IMG/VR virus record: IMGVR_UViG_3300022074_000021 | Coordinates: 1 to 64,000 of that record | DNA from: a virus | Direction: 5' to 3' (one strand) | Length of the DNA: 64,000 nucleotides | Shown here: positions 19,416 through 30,333 of the stretch, one piece after another | Position numbering within the stretch: position 1 is the first letter of the stretch | How the letters are laid out: the number at the start of each line of letters is the position of its first letter | Notes under the pieces: model-generated | What the model saw: the letters and a program-made list of their open reading frames with translations, nothing else | What the model was told of the DNA's origin: nothing | Databases searched by the model: none | Translations under genes and position numbers: made by a program

Positions 19416-22400
19416 TTAATAATCTTTAAATACTACATCGTTAATTGTTACCCCGACTGGTGTAAAATCTTTAGCCTCTGCTAAAATAGATGCTTTAATT
19501 TGTTCTCGTATAGTAATATCAGTAATGTTAAGATTTCTTACAACAATATCAATCTGGTTTGAAGAATTATTTCTATTAAATTTAAAGAACTGTTGTATTT
19601 CAGTTTTAGATGTACGCTGACCAGCTGGTAACGAAAGAACTATATTATCTAGCTTCTGTTGCACTAAATATAAAGCATACACTAATTCAGTATCAATAGC
19701 TCTATCGTATATAAAAGGATTTCTTATAGTAAGATCTTTAGTATAATAATAACCTGGTTGTTTAAGATAAGTTGAGAGGTCCATGTTACTCTGGAATCCT
19801 GTAGATCCAATAAAAAACTCATCGCTAAATATATCTTGAATCATATACTTACCAGGAGAGAATGTTTGATTTTCATATAGTTCAGCATTTATATATAAAG
19901 TTGAGTTACCTTGTATAGTATCTAACCTATAAGTAAAATTATAGAATCCTGGTTCGAAATTTGTAGGGTCAAAAGAAATTGTTTTCGTAAGAATATCTTC
20001 TGTATCCAGATAATTTGTTAATGTTAATTTAAAATCTATGGATGAAGAATCATATAAATGATTAATAACATTATAATTTGTTAATTTAGTAGCAGGAGTA
20101 TTATGACCGAACGAAACCCCTGATAAAGCAGCTGCTGTTAATGACGGCATAGTACCTTTGGAAAGATAAAGCTTTTCGTCGTTACCTTCAGCTAATAATA
20201 CCGGATATTGAAAATTTATACCATTTCGGTATTCATTAACCCAATCCATCGAAATAAACGTTCCGCCAGAAAGGGCAACGGTTGTCTCAGTCGCAGGGGT
20301 AGGTATAGTAATACTACCAATTGAGCCTGATAGCTCTAAAATACCACTTGTATTAAAGACAAAATATTCCGTAGGCTTAAGTATGTAAATTTTATCTTGC
20401 GCTACTAAAAAATCTTTAATATTAGTTTTAAGAAAAGCTTCTGGGGCATCGTCTAAGTTATGTTTAACAATAAAATCACTAACTTGGTAAAAAACTGTAG
20501 AATCGTTTTCCCAATTAGTATTAGTTCCTGGTAATTTATATATAGCGTCGTTATATTCTAAAACATTATCATATAGGCAAAATTCTTTTTCGTATACATC
20601 AAATTCAGCTGCAGAAAGAGTGGAAACAGCAAATGTATTGGTATTAATTCTTCGAACGTTTTGATCACTAGAAATAAAATCAATGTTGTTATGCATTTGA
20701 TAATAACCAATATATTCTAAAATATCACTACCACAATCTAATTTAATCTTATTGCCTTGTGTATTGACTTTATAAAAAAGATTACCAGAAGTAGTAACAA
20801 TGTAATCATCTAATGCACTTCTCTTGAATACCTGTTTAATTTTTGTTTTAAATTCTATCTTATTTCTTAATTCAAAATCTGTGTTAAATATGTATAAAGT
20901 TTGATCACTTACAACATGAATAAACGGAGTAACTGTTTGATCTTGGAAAATGCCGAAACCTCTATTTGTATTATTACCTAATAATTCAAATCCGTATTGA
21001 TTGGACGGATCTAAATACATATCAAAATTTAACGTAAAGTTTTTAGTTTTATCTATATCGTCGGATACGTTAAAAACAGTATAAGTACTACCATCAAACG
21101 TTAATTCTCGTGTATCGACATCTGTGCAATAATTTTCTGTTTCCCCTCTAACAATTCTAGAGGTATTGTACATATCGAATGCTGAAACTAATGGGGCCGA
21201 GCTATCAACAATATCTTTAATATCTGAATTACCAATTCTTTGATATTTAATAGCTATATTTGGCTCAATTGCTGCATCACTCTGCTTGTCAAAGAATTTT
21301 TCCTTATTAATAATAGCATCAGATACTTTAATATTAATAGTATCTACACTATCCTGAAAAGAAGGTGCATAAACAGGAGTTGATGAAAGAGCAGCTTTTT
21401 TAGAAATTTTATCTGGATAGTAGTACCTGTCGACCCATAAACCTTCCTCACCTAAATTGTTACCAGATAACCATGTACATAAATAACGGCCATTATCATA
21501 TTGAGTTGTATTTTGTCTCCTAATAAAAATTTTGTCAGATAATATAGGTGAAGGCCCGGCGAAAGAGCCGTTATATACAAATTGTGTATCGTTTATATTA
21601 AGTTTTTCATATGGATATATTGATGAAGGCGCTACAAAAAATGTGTCAGAACCATTTTCAATAAAAATATCTTTATCATAAAAAGTGTAATTAAGATTAA
21701 TCTTATCTATACCTTGCTCTTGGTTATTACCTGAATTTAAATTATAATATTCTCGTGGATCATGCCCGAGACCGTTAGGACTGTCTATCATATTAGAACC
21801 ACGTTTAACAAAATTAAATTCTGACCTGTTAGTGTCTAATGTTAAGTAATTTAATTGAAAACTATCAGCAGATATTGTATTGTATGCTGTTGTAAGCATG
21901 TATTGACCGTCTTCATTTAAACTGCTATTTACAGTATCTAAAATTAAGTTAGAAGCTTTTCGTACATTATAGTTAGCAAAACTTTTATTTATAAACTGCT
22001 TGTTTTGATCTCGCGAGTAATCAATATGTAGTAGATTACTAATACCACGGTTAAGGCTTCCTGATAATAAAGGTGTAAGTGTAAGCTGATCTCCACTTAG
22101 TGCAACTATATTGAGCACATCATTATAAAATTTAAATAGTTGCAAATATCCATCGTCGTCTAAAACATATCTAAATACATCACTTTGCTCACGGACAATA
22201 CTTTTATAATCATCGGTATTTCGATAAAACACGAATTTATTTATCCGTTCGCCTGACGTCGGATCTACGTTGGTATTATAGTTTAGATAAAAATCAAATA
22301 ATCCATCATTATGCTTAATACGACATAAATTATTATTTAACGCTTCAATTTCAAAAAAGTAATTATTTTGAAATAATCCAGTCTTATTGAGTGGTTGTAT

Positions 22401-22754
22401 ACCTAGAGCTTTTTGATCTGTTGTTACACTTTCATTACTCTTAAAAATATAAAAATATTTAGATGGTTGATTATCAGGTATCTCAAATCCAATTTTTGTA
22501 ACTAAAGATACAGCAGTATCTTGAGCAAGGGAAGATACAGATATAAAGTTAGATAGTTTATTTTTATCAGTTAAATAAAATGACGAGTAATTATTAATTT
22601 TACTATCACGCGCTCCGGAAAGAGCATCAATAAGATTAACATTTAACCCTTGCTCTAATGTCGATTTAGTTTGCTCAAATGATATAAATTTATCATTATA
22701 ATCCGCGGAAGGAAAAGAAACTGAACTAACAGAGTATGTATTGGTTGTCGCCAT
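19416..22754 (-). CDS. Large virion structural protein, 1112 aa, LamG-like segments
   Basis: This is a very large Asn/Ser/Tyr-rich, beta-predicted protein. Two stretches, near residues 555-605 (FNVSDDIDKTKNFTLNFDMY) and 935-1035 (IDFKLTLTNYLDTEDI, then STLYINAELYENQTF), look like LamG/concanavalin-type sandwiches. The extreme C-terminus (REQIKASILAEAKDFTPVGV) resembles ends of baseplate-associated proteins. A late box lies 9 nt upstream of the chosen ATG, with an intervening ATG-TAA. The likely location is the baseplate or fibre base. Confidence 0.65.
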   Translation of the reverse strand: MATTNTYSVSSVSFPSADYNDKFISFEQTKSTLEQGLNVNLIDALSGARDSKINNYSSFYLTDKNKLSNFISVSSLAQDTAVSLVTKIGFEIPDNQPSKYFYIFKSNESVTTDQKALGIQPLNKTGLFQNNYFFEIEALNNNLCRIKHNDGLFDFYLNYNTNVDPTSGERINKFVFYRNTDDYKSIVREQSDVFRYVLDDDGYLQLFKFYNDVLNIVALSGDQLTLTPLLSGSLNRGISNLLHIDYSRDQNKQFINKSFANYNVRKASNLILDTVNSSLNEDGQYMLTTAYNTISADSFQLNYLTLDTNRSEFNFVKRGSNMIDSPNGLGHDPREYYNLNSGNNQEQGIDKINLNYTFYDKDIFIENGSDTFFVAPSSIYPYEKLNINDTQFVYNGSFAGPSPILSDKIFIRRQNTTQYDNGRYLCTWLSGNNLGEEGLWVDRYYYPDKISKKAALSSTPVYAPSFQDSVDTINIKVSDAIINKEKFFDKQSDAAIEPNIAIKYQRIGNSDIKDIVDSSAPLVSAFDMYNTSRIVRGETENYCTDVDTRELTFDGSTYTVFNVSDDIDKTKNFTLNFDMYLDPSNQYGFELLGNNTNRGFGIFQDQTVTPFIHVVSDQTLYIFNTDFELRNKIEFKTKIKQVFKRSALDDYIVTTSGNLFYKVNTQGNKIKLDCGSDILEYIGYYQMHNNIDFISSDQNVRRINTNTFAVSTLSAAEFDVYEKEFCLYDNVLEYNDAIYKLPGTNTNWENDSTVFYQVSDFIVKHNLDDAPEAFLKTNIKDFLVAQDKIYILKPTEYFVFNTSGILELSGSIGSITIPTPATETTVALSGGTFISMDWVNEYRNGINFQYPVLLAEGNDEKLYLSKGTMPSLTAAALSGVSFGHNTPATKLTNYNVINHLYDSSSIDFKLTLTNYLDTEDILTKTISFDPTNFEPGFYNFTYRLDTIQGNSTLYINAELYENQTFSPGKYMIQDIFSDEFFIGSTGFQSNMDLSTYLKQPGYYYTKDLTIRNPFIYDRAIDTELVYALYLVQQKLDNIVLSLPAGQRTSKTEIQQFFKFNRNNSSNQIDIVVRNLNITDITIREQIKASILAEAKDFTPVGVTINDVVFKDY

Positions 22755-22763
22755 TTACATACA

Positions 22764-22771
22764 TATTTAAT
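22764..22771 (-). promoter_or_regulatory. Late promoter, ATTAAATA
   Basis: The box ends 9 nt before ATG 22754. The spacer contains an ATG immediately followed by TAA, then the real ATG. Confidence 0.6.
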
Positions 22772-22791
22772 GGTACAATCATGAGACGCAA

Positions 22792-23313
22792 TCAATTATT
22801 CAAGAAAGTGATATAGGTAGCGTTATTAAATTTAGATTGCAAATTTGCTATAGTATTACTAGCCGAGGCTCCTATCATTTGAGTTGATGTAATTCCAAGC
22901 TTTTGTATATTATCATAATAGCTTTCACGAATTAATTTTATAGGTTGATTTATATTAGCGTAAAAGCCGTTATTATAATATATTAAAAACTGAGCAGTTA
23001 AATTAGTAAAAAATGAACTAACCGCAGGTACATAAGTATGTTCGTATTGATTCAAAATAGTTCCACCTACTTTACCGTATAAAACTTCATCAAAAATAGA
23101 TTTAGTTTTATAGTTAAATACAATATCTTTTTGTGCGTATTGTATATTACTTGAATCTCCCCAATTAATATCTAATGTAAGAGCTGAACTAGATGTTTCA
23201 GAGATTCCGGTAAGCACGAAATTTATTGTAGGTACTCCTTTAAACAATATCTCATCTCCAAAAACATTTATGTTTTGAGTTACTGATGACAGGTTAATAA
23301 AAATCGTGCTCAT
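22792..23313 (-). CDS. Hypothetical structural protein, 173 aa
   Basis: This is a beta-rich protein with no recognised domain (NINVFGDEILFKGVPTINFV, then LDINWGDSSNIQY, reminiscent of the WGDS/WDFGDG turn of PKD-type folds). It overlaps the 972-aa gene by one base (TAATG), so it is translationally coupled to that large tail protein. It is possibly a small PKD-like accessory. Confidence in function is low. Confidence 0.6.
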   Translation of the reverse strand: MSTIFINLSSVTQNINVFGDEILFKGVPTINFVLTGISETSSSALTLDINWGDSSNIQYAQKDIVFNYKTKSIFDEVLYGKVGGTILNQYEHTYVPAVSSFFTNLTAQFLIYYNNGFYANINQPIKLIRESYYDNIQKLGITSTQMIGASASNTIANLQSKFNNATYITFLNN

Positions 23314-26231
23314 TATACATTAAAGGTAAAGTTTTTAGGATCTCTTGTAAAAGAACCGTTGCTTGCAGAAATTGAGTTAAAGTTAGTAGTATCTCCAAAT
23401 GTGGATGTTCTTGTAATATTATTTAGTGGTTCATATCTATTTGAATTTACAACGGAAAGTTTATTATCTGACATTTTAAAAGATACATCAACTATATGAG
23501 AAAAATCGTTTTTATCATTTACTATATACGTTAACTTAAACAAATCATTCAAACTATTATATGCAATGGTTGGTGTATGAACTGAATCTGGGGTATAGTT
23601 TCTAGCAGATAGTGATGGTATATTTAATTTGAAAGCACTAAGTGTTATATCAGTAGCTCCTTCTGGATATATCTTTCTTGATGTATTTTGTTGAATATTG
23701 TACTCATAAATTTCTGGATAAACAGCTTTATAGTTACTCGCTATTAGTCCGCAGGTATCATTTATATCATTACGAAAACGTGCAAAATAAACCATATTTG
23801 TATCCTCTACGTAGAAACGATTTGTAAATGCCTCTACTGTATTACCACTATTGACTGAATATAACGTATTAGTAGTGGCTGGTTGAGTAAATTTACCATT
23901 CTTATAACCTATTTTATCAATAATAAGAGTAGATTTGGTTTGAAGGAAAATAGTATTTTGGATAATATCAAAATCTATAAGATCTTGACTAATTTGATTT
24001 TGAACTGCAGTTGAATATTTTGTGATCGTTTTAGCTAGAGCAGATGATAGTGGCTCTGATGTTGAATAGCTACCATTCTTAACATATAGTTTTCCTTCAA
24101 AAGATTTTTGTTCTTCTTTAGTAAGTGAGACACCTGATGAGGTAAGATTAGAAACTACTGTTAATCCTCTAGAATCTCTACTATCTATATATCGATAATT
24201 ATCAGAATAAATAAAGTCATTAGGTAGAACAATTTCATCTGTAAAAAATCCACCTTCATATCTCTTATATTGACCTCCTGCCGAGAGGTAATATCTTACA
24301 TCAACGTCAAAAGTAAGTTCGGAGTTTTCTGTAATAATATTAAAAGCTGCTTCCGTGGTAATATCTGATAATGGTGTTTGATTGGTTTGTAGATCTACTG
24401 GAGTAGGAAATGTACCTTCTGCAAGAACTGTATAGTAATAATTAGTAGATGCGGGGTAACCTGGACCTAGCCCTGTAAGTGGGTTAGGAAGCTCTGAGCC
24501 GTCTAAAAAGGTAAAAGCGCCACCGTCTCGCCAATATGGTTTAATGTTCCTAGTATCCTGAATAAGTTCTTGATATGGATAGAATTCTCTCATATATAGA
24601 GTCAGCGGAGTACTTAAAGCTGTAAGGCCGTTTGTATATGTGCTAAGTCCAGACTTAATAGTAGTACCGGAAACACCGGTTGATGAGTAATTAAAATTAT
24701 AACCGTCATTTATATCAAAAAACAAGTGACCATTTAGCAATAAATTTTTAACTTGTGTAGATGCGCTTGTATCTATAGAATTTAAAGGTTCTTTTTTAAA
24801 TAGAGCATATTCATTACCATATATGTCGGTTTGATATTTATTAATTATTCCTTGATTATATAAATCAGTAAAATTTAACTTATAGCTAAGATCATTACGA
24901 TCTTTTAACTGGGTATCGTTACGCTCTTTTGTAGTATACGATTCAAAAGTAGTAGCTTTATTTGTAATTCTGGGGTCCCCAGCCGCTAGCCCACTGGATA
25001 CGTTTCTTGTATTGAACCTATAATCAAATTTGTAATATACTGGGTATACAGGCTGTGGGTTAATTGAAACATTACCGTACTGTGCTGGATCTGGAAAAAT
25101 ATATACATTTCCTGTGTCTAACGAAGTAGTATCTATTTCATACAAAAACGTTTCTGCTTGAAGTTTAAAAAGTCCGATATCATCTTCTTTAAAATTGAGA
25201 CCAACATCTCTCAAAAGTTTGGTTTGATTACTTTCAACTGTCGCTGTATCAACTCCTTGCAAATTGAGAGAATTAGCAGCAGGATTATCCGCCCCTACCA
25301 ATAACCCAGATGTTGCAGGGGTAGTAGTAGTATCAATATAGTATATATCAGTACCAATATATTTAGAAATTAATGATCTTTTTAAAGAATAAAATTGAGC
25401 AATTGATAAGCCACCTGTTTCATATTGATTGTATATTTGAACTAACTCGTTATCAGGATTACAAATAGCATCAAACTCGTCAGGAGTTAAAGAAGGTGGG
25501 TTAATTTTAAATGAGCGTAAATTAGTTAAAAAGTTATCACCAGAGGAAATAGCATTAATACCTGACGGATCTAAGTAATATTTGGTTTCAATTTCATTAA
25601 TATTATTACTATTCCCTGTATCCGGAAGATCGAAATAATCTCCGTATACATCAATAAACTCTTCAATCTCTATACCTAAATTTTCTACTGCTGCAAAAAC
25701 AGATTCATTTTCTGTATCAAGAGAGTCTTCTGTATTAAAGATAAAATTATAAATATTATCGAAAATTGCTTTCTCTAACCCCGAGGTACTACCTTTAATT
25801 TTATTTCTATCAATTACATATTTACCTTCATCACGTTTTTTCTTATAAAATAGCGCAATATCCTTAAGACGGTTAGCGAAAAATGGTATAGCTACATCTA
25901 AATCAGCAGGGTCGTTAAAATTTATTTTTTCAAGGAAACGTTTTTCTGTTTCCGTAGTGTAGTTAATAACAATTTCTTTAATAAACTGCCTATAATAATC
26001 TTTAAATAGAGTTTTTTGCTCTTCTTTTGAAGAACCTTGGGTGGAATACCAACTTTGCAGATAAGCACTATAGTATGAGCTGTACTCTTCCGGTGAATAG
26101 TCAGCCTGTGTATTATTAATAAAATCTAGAAAGGAAAACGGGGCAACAGTATCTCTATATACACCATCTGTTATATCAGGATTAGTGATAGAATACTTAA
26201 CTAGAACTGTTCTTATAGATTGGTCAGGCAT
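23313..26231 (-). CDS. Large virion structural protein, 972 aa
   Basis: The N-terminal 200 residues are charged and helical (YSPEEYSSYYSAYLQSWYST, then RFLEKINFNDP). The remainder is Asn/Ser/Tyr-rich and beta-predicted, with no family I can name. It lies 5 nt downstream of the PKD-containing gene and overlaps the 173-aa gene, in a block that begins with gp25 and gp6. A role in the baseplate periphery or fibre attachment is therefore likely, from position only. Confidence 0.65.
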   Translation of the reverse strand: MPDQSIRTVLVKYSITNPDITDGVYRDTVAPFSFLDFINNTQADYSPEEYSSYYSAYLQSWYSTQGSSKEEQKTLFKDYYRQFIKEIVINYTTETEKRFLEKINFNDPADLDVAIPFFANRLKDIALFYKKKRDEGKYVIDRNKIKGSTSGLEKAIFDNIYNFIFNTEDSLDTENESVFAAVENLGIEIEEFIDVYGDYFDLPDTGNSNNINEIETKYYLDPSGINAISSGDNFLTNLRSFKINPPSLTPDEFDAICNPDNELVQIYNQYETGGLSIAQFYSLKRSLISKYIGTDIYYIDTTTTPATSGLLVGADNPAANSLNLQGVDTATVESNQTKLLRDVGLNFKEDDIGLFKLQAETFLYEIDTTSLDTGNVYIFPDPAQYGNVSINPQPVYPVYYKFDYRFNTRNVSSGLAAGDPRITNKATTFESYTTKERNDTQLKDRNDLSYKLNFTDLYNQGIINKYQTDIYGNEYALFKKEPLNSIDTSASTQVKNLLLNGHLFFDINDGYNFNYSSTGVSGTTIKSGLSTYTNGLTALSTPLTLYMREFYPYQELIQDTRNIKPYWRDGGAFTFLDGSELPNPLTGLGPGYPASTNYYYTVLAEGTFPTPVDLQTNQTPLSDITTEAAFNIITENSELTFDVDVRYYLSAGGQYKRYEGGFFTDEIVLPNDFIYSDNYRYIDSRDSRGLTVVSNLTSSGVSLTKEEQKSFEGKLYVKNGSYSTSEPLSSALAKTITKYSTAVQNQISQDLIDFDIIQNTIFLQTKSTLIIDKIGYKNGKFTQPATTNTLYSVNSGNTVEAFTNRFYVEDTNMVYFARFRNDINDTCGLIASNYKAVYPEIYEYNIQQNTSRKIYPEGATDITLSAFKLNIPSLSARNYTPDSVHTPTIAYNSLNDLFKLTYIVNDKNDFSHIVDVSFKMSDNKLSVVNSNRYEPLNNITRTSTFGDTTNFNSISASNGSFTRDPKNFTFNV

Positions 26232-26236
26232 AATTA

Positions 26237-28465
26237 TTAATCTTCAAAAAGTTTGAGGCCTTCATACAAGGATTGTGAAAAAATATTTGACATAGTACCG
26301 TTATTTTTTGACCAATCGTTATAAGAAGTTAAAGTGTAAGAAATAGTATTATTAGGATCTGTAAAGTCAATTATAGAGTCTTCAATATCTGTAGTTACGT
26401 CTTTCTGATAATAAAAATTATAAATATCAAAAAGATCGCGACCCCCGCCTGTTATTAGCGGCCATCCCCATGTTGAATTGTAATCACTTAATCTGTAAAA
26501 TGTTGAGCTAGCAGAGAGAGGTTGAGTAAAGATCTCAACATCATTTTCCGTAGCTATTGCACATTGATTAAATTGCTCTATAGTAATAAATGTACCAGTG
26601 TCAAGCTGATCGGATGTTGCTGATATTAACTGACCGGTGGAAGTGCCATATACAAATCCGGTTGTAGTAGCAATGGTAGGAGTAGTTCTAGCACTTAATG
26701 GTAAAGTAGTGTTTAGAGTAATAAACTTCCCACTATACTTTTCTGCTGCCACTATTGATTGTCCAGCCACTATAGTACTACCTGCTGTTAGTTTATTACC
26801 TAAATTATAACCGTAAAACTCACTATCACTATAGCCGTAAGATTGATAATGGGTTTGATTTCTATTGCGCTTACCAAATAATTGTGATTTACTAATAGAA
26901 AGTAAGTCAATAAGTCTATTTAATTTAGCTGGAAAAGAATACTTATTTAATTCCGGTAAATTAAGCATTTGCAAAATACTATCTAACTCATCAACATTAC
27001 TTTCATCTATTGAAGAGTTGTTACTAAAGAAATTTTGAATCTTTTCATATGTTGCTTTACCAATAGCATCTTGAGTTGAGCTTAAATCACCAAAGATAGA
27101 TCCTAAAAAATCACTCATTAAAATTTTAGAATCGGTAAATAACGGTTGGATTGCAATATCTTTAAAGGTTTGTTTAAAGTCAATATTTTCCCCTTCTTTA
27201 GCAATAGTATAAAAACTACTTGGATATATCGTAAAAGTATTACTAGCTCCAGATATTACATTACCTAGATAAGTAGTATGACCGGAAAGATAAACATTCT
27301 CTAATGTTGAAGCATTATTACTTACAAAATAACCCTTGTAAAAACCACCTGTATCTAATGTAGATAGAGTCAGAAAATTAGAGGTAAATTCAACATTATA
27401 ATTAGTAGTACCGTTAGTTAAAACAAGATTTAACACTTGACCACTATTAGCACTTAACAATGGCATATTTTTTTGAGTAAAATTATTCGTATCTTTAACT
27501 TTAGTAACAAATGCAATTTTTGTAGTTGCAAACTTTGTTGTACTAATATCAAAAGTTGAAAGGGTATTACCTACACCTTCACCGTCTATACCATTAGAAG
27601 TAAACGATAATCTATCATATGTATTGTTGGACTCGATAGTAGCAGATACACCATAATTTGTTGTATTAGCATATTTAAAAATATCACCATGCTTATAACC
27701 AAAAGTAAGATTATAGGTACCTGGAAAATCACTTTTAAAATATACATCAGCTGTACCAGTTAAACCAGCATAAAATGCTTCAGGATCTGTTTTATCAACT
27801 GATACAATTTCAGTACTACTTAATTTAATATAGATAGGGGTATTATCAGTTATTATATTGTTAACATCTATATTTTCAACAACCCCAGATGTAGTTAATG
27901 TTTGAACAAATGATGAATATGGTTTAAGATGGCCATACGTCTCGTCATTATAGCTATTACGAAAGTAATCATTATCTGACCCGGCTGAAGAGTATGCTAC
28001 TATAGACGGTAAATTATTTTTAACAGACCTATAGGAATTGTATCTATTAATAGTGATAGGAGCTTGTAACTGACCAGTATTGGCTGATAATATAGAACTA
28101 GCGCTAATTGTTAACGTATCCTCAATATAGTCCTTAATATTTACTTTTGATGAAAAGGTATCTAAATAACCGGTACCATTTTCATCATATAAATAACATG
28201 TAACTTTATATCTACCGGGAGTTTCATAAGAATGTGAAGCAGTAACACTTTCTACCGTTGTACCATCTCCAAAATCCCATACTACTCTTTTATTAGATAC
28301 AAAATCTTCTATACCATCAGTTAAGTTTGGTATAAATGAAAGAGGTGTAAATGGTAATGCATAGCTCTCGTATGTCTCCACGTTTTTATAATCACGCACG
28401 TGGAAAAAATTATATAGCAAATCGAATTCACCGGAGGAATCGAGTTGTAAAGAACTTAGCGACAT
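26237..28465 (-). CDS. Virion structural protein with PKD domain, 742 aa
   Basis: A PKD/Ig-like domain is clear near residues 58-112, with the signature WDFGDGT at 63-69 and SHSYETPGRYKV following. The rest is beta-rich and not assigned. PKD domains in virions usually mediate carbohydrate or surface contacts. A late box with 6-nt spacing precedes the ATG. The gene heads the unit that continues through the 972- and 173-aa genes. It follows gp6, so it is probably attached to the baseplate wedge. Confidence 0.72.
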   Translation of the reverse strand: MSLSSLQLDSSGEFDLLYNFFHVRDYKNVETYESYALPFTPLSFIPNLTDGIEDFVSNKRVVWDFGDGTTVESVTASHSYETPGRYKVTCYLYDENGTGYLDTFSSKVNIKDYIEDTLTISASSILSANTGQLQAPITINRYNSYRSVKNNLPSIVAYSSAGSDNDYFRNSYNDETYGHLKPYSSFVQTLTTSGVVENIDVNNIITDNTPIYIKLSSTEIVSVDKTDPEAFYAGLTGTADVYFKSDFPGTYNLTFGYKHGDIFKYANTTNYGVSATIESNNTYDRLSFTSNGIDGEGVGNTLSTFDISTTKFATTKIAFVTKVKDTNNFTQKNMPLLSANSGQVLNLVLTNGTTNYNVEFTSNFLTLSTLDTGGFYKGYFVSNNASTLENVYLSGHTTYLGNVISGASNTFTIYPSSFYTIAKEGENIDFKQTFKDIAIQPLFTDSKILMSDFLGSIFGDLSSTQDAIGKATYEKIQNFFSNNSSIDESNVDELDSILQMLNLPELNKYSFPAKLNRLIDLLSISKSQLFGKRNRNQTHYQSYGYSDSEFYGYNLGNKLTAGSTIVAGQSIVAAEKYSGKFITLNTTLPLSARTTPTIATTTGFVYGTSTGQLISATSDQLDTGTFITIEQFNQCAIATENDVEIFTQPLSASSTFYRLSDYNSTWGWPLITGGGRDLFDIYNFYYQKDVTTDIEDSIIDFTDPNNTISYTLTSYNDWSKNNGTMSNIFSQSLYEGLKLFED

Positions 28466-28471
28466 ATAACA

Positions 28472-28479
28472 TATTTAAT
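28472..28479 (-). promoter_or_regulatory. Late promoter, ATTAAATA
   Basis: The box ends 6 nt before ATG 28465, one base more than the usual spacing. Confidence 0.65.
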
Positions 28480-28480
28480 C

Positions 28481-30307
28481 TTACAATCGTCGTATAGCAA
28501 TCTTATTCGTGATATTCTGAGGATTGTAAAAGTACGCAAATTGGAAATCTTCTAATTGATAATTTAATGACTGTAAAACATTATCTTCTTCTTTATAATC
28601 AGGATTCCATATGATAAAATTTAAATTAGGAACTACACTATCACCATTAATAGTGTCGATAGCTGTAACACCCGGTATATTAAGAATATCCGTTGTAAGA
28701 TTAGCAACTGATACTATACTACCTAATTGAACATTATTAAAATAATTGTTAATGATATTATAAATCGAAGATCTAACTGCACCATCATTAATAGCTTGAT
28801 TTTTATCTAAAGTTACTCGTAGAGATGAGTTATTAACAGTATCATCAACTGAATCATCATTAGAATTTGGTGCACCAAAAGCAAATGCTTTAAAAATCGC
28901 ATCAGAAATAACTACATTTTGTGTTACATCTTTTTTACTATTGCAGAATTCTGTAATAAGTTGCTTTTGTGCTGGATTCAAATAGTTCGGAGTTAGTCCG
29001 TTTAATGTAGGATTACTGTCAGGAACTGTATATACGTATACATTATTAAAGGAAGTAGAAGAAGAAAAAAGCACTTGCGAATATAAAACACGAGCATCAT
29101 CATTACCATTTGCTAATCCTATTTCATTGTAATAGGATAATACTTTTGATGTGTAATCTAAATTAGATAAAATTTTAACATCGCGTGTTATATTATTAAA
29201 GTTTCTATTAATTTGGTACTCATAATCATTCTTTGTAACTAAACGATTTTGAGAAGCAAAAACTTTTGGTGCGTTACGTCTTATTTCTGCAACAGTTTCA
29301 GCTACCTTAGTTGGGGATGAAGCAAATTGATTATTAACAAGAATATCACCAAGCTGGGAAGGCACTATCAGTGTTTGATCAGTAGAATATATAATATTTT
29401 TAATAGCATTAAAGTTTGGAGATCCATATAAATTAAATGAACTATTTGTAAGGGCATTAGGGTTTATTATACCAGCTTCGTTATCAGAGGTAACATAATA
29501 GATAATTACTGTATCATTAGCTTCTAATTGCTTACCGTTCAAATTATTACCAAATTTAAACTCATAATTACCACTACCATTAAGACGCTTTTCATATTTT
29601 TTAGCATCAGACTCTTCTAAAAACAACGAAGGAGTTTCAGTATATTCTGACCAAGATCCTGTTGTGTTATTTTGTACAAATATGTTAAAAGTATTATCAC
29701 TAACAAAATTTGTATTACTAACATTAGATACACTCTGTTTAAATTGTTTAGATGTAAACGTATCAACTAAAATAATATTTTCATAAGGCTCACCAGTTGC
29801 ATTAAACGTTGTTTCTGTTACAGCTCCTTGATAGAGAGTACTATTGGAAGTAGGTACAATTTCTAACGTATTATCGGTCGTTTTCTCAAATGTAATATCG
29901 TCTGTGGCAACATACGTGCTACCATTTGTGGCTATAGAACTAAATCTAGGAATTGTATATACGTTTGAAGTTAAATTTACTGCGGAAAGAGATATGTTAA
30001 CTAAAGATGTTTGATCACCCAGTGGGTTATATCCTATATTAGATACCAACTTATTCATGTTTTCATAAATAGTCGCAGTATTAAAAGCAGATTCATTTGA
30101 AGTTGTGTTTAACTGAAACAATAACACGTGATACATATAAGCTACTACATCAATAAACGCACTAAAATTTGATCCCTCAAAGTTTTGATCTGTAAATATT
30201 TCGTTCTCATTAAGCCTATCAATTATTAACCCCTTTAAAGAGTTGGCGTCAAAAGTGAGATAAGCATTCTTTGGAAGGCTGTAGTCTGTAAAATCTTGAA
30301 GGCTCAT
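28481..30307 (-). CDS. 6: Baseplate wedge protein (T4 gp6-like)
   Basis: This is a wedge subunit that dimerises around the baseplate hub. The conserved core is recognisable at about residues 315-365 (VAEIRRNAPKVFASQNRLVT, KNDYEYQINR), the pattern of gp6 and J-type baseplate proteins. The C-terminal region has LGSIVSVANLTTDILNIPGV and AIDTINGD, as in this family. It is 608 aa against 660 in T4. It directly follows gp25 in transcription order, the usual wedge neighbour. A late box with 6-nt spacing precedes the ATG. Confidence 0.85.
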   Translation of the reverse strand: MSLQDFTDYSLPKNAYLTFDANSLKGLIIDRLNENEIFTDQNFEGSNFSAFIDVVAYMYHVLLFQLNTTSNESAFNTATIYENMNKLVSNIGYNPLGDQTSLVNISLSAVNLTSNVYTIPRFSSIATNGSTYVATDDITFEKTTDNTLEIVPTSNSTLYQGAVTETTFNATGEPYENIILVDTFTSKQFKQSVSNVSNTNFVSDNTFNIFVQNNTTGSWSEYTETPSLFLEESDAKKYEKRLNGSGNYEFKFGNNLNGKQLEANDTVIIYYVTSDNEAGIINPNALTNSSFNLYGSPNFNAIKNIIYSTDQTLIVPSQLGDILVNNQFASSPTKVAETVAEIRRNAPKVFASQNRLVTKNDYEYQINRNFNNITRDVKILSNLDYTSKVLSYYNEIGLANGNDDARVLYSQVLFSSSTSFNNVYVYTVPDSNPTLNGLTPNYLNPAQKQLITEFCNSKKDVTQNVVISDAIFKAFAFGAPNSNDDSVDDTVNNSSLRVTLDKNQAINDGAVRSSIYNIINNYFNNVQLGSIVSVANLTTDILNIPGVTAIDTINGDSVVPNLNFIIWNPDYKEEDNVLQSLNYQLEDFQFAYFYNPQNITNKIAIRRL

Positions 30308-30313
30308 TGTATA

Positions 30314-30321
30314 TATTTAAT
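30314..30321 (-). promoter_or_regulatory. Late promoter, ATTAAATA
   Basis: The box ends 6 nt before ATG 30307. Confidence 0.65.
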
Positions 30322-30333
30322 CTAGCGGCTTTA

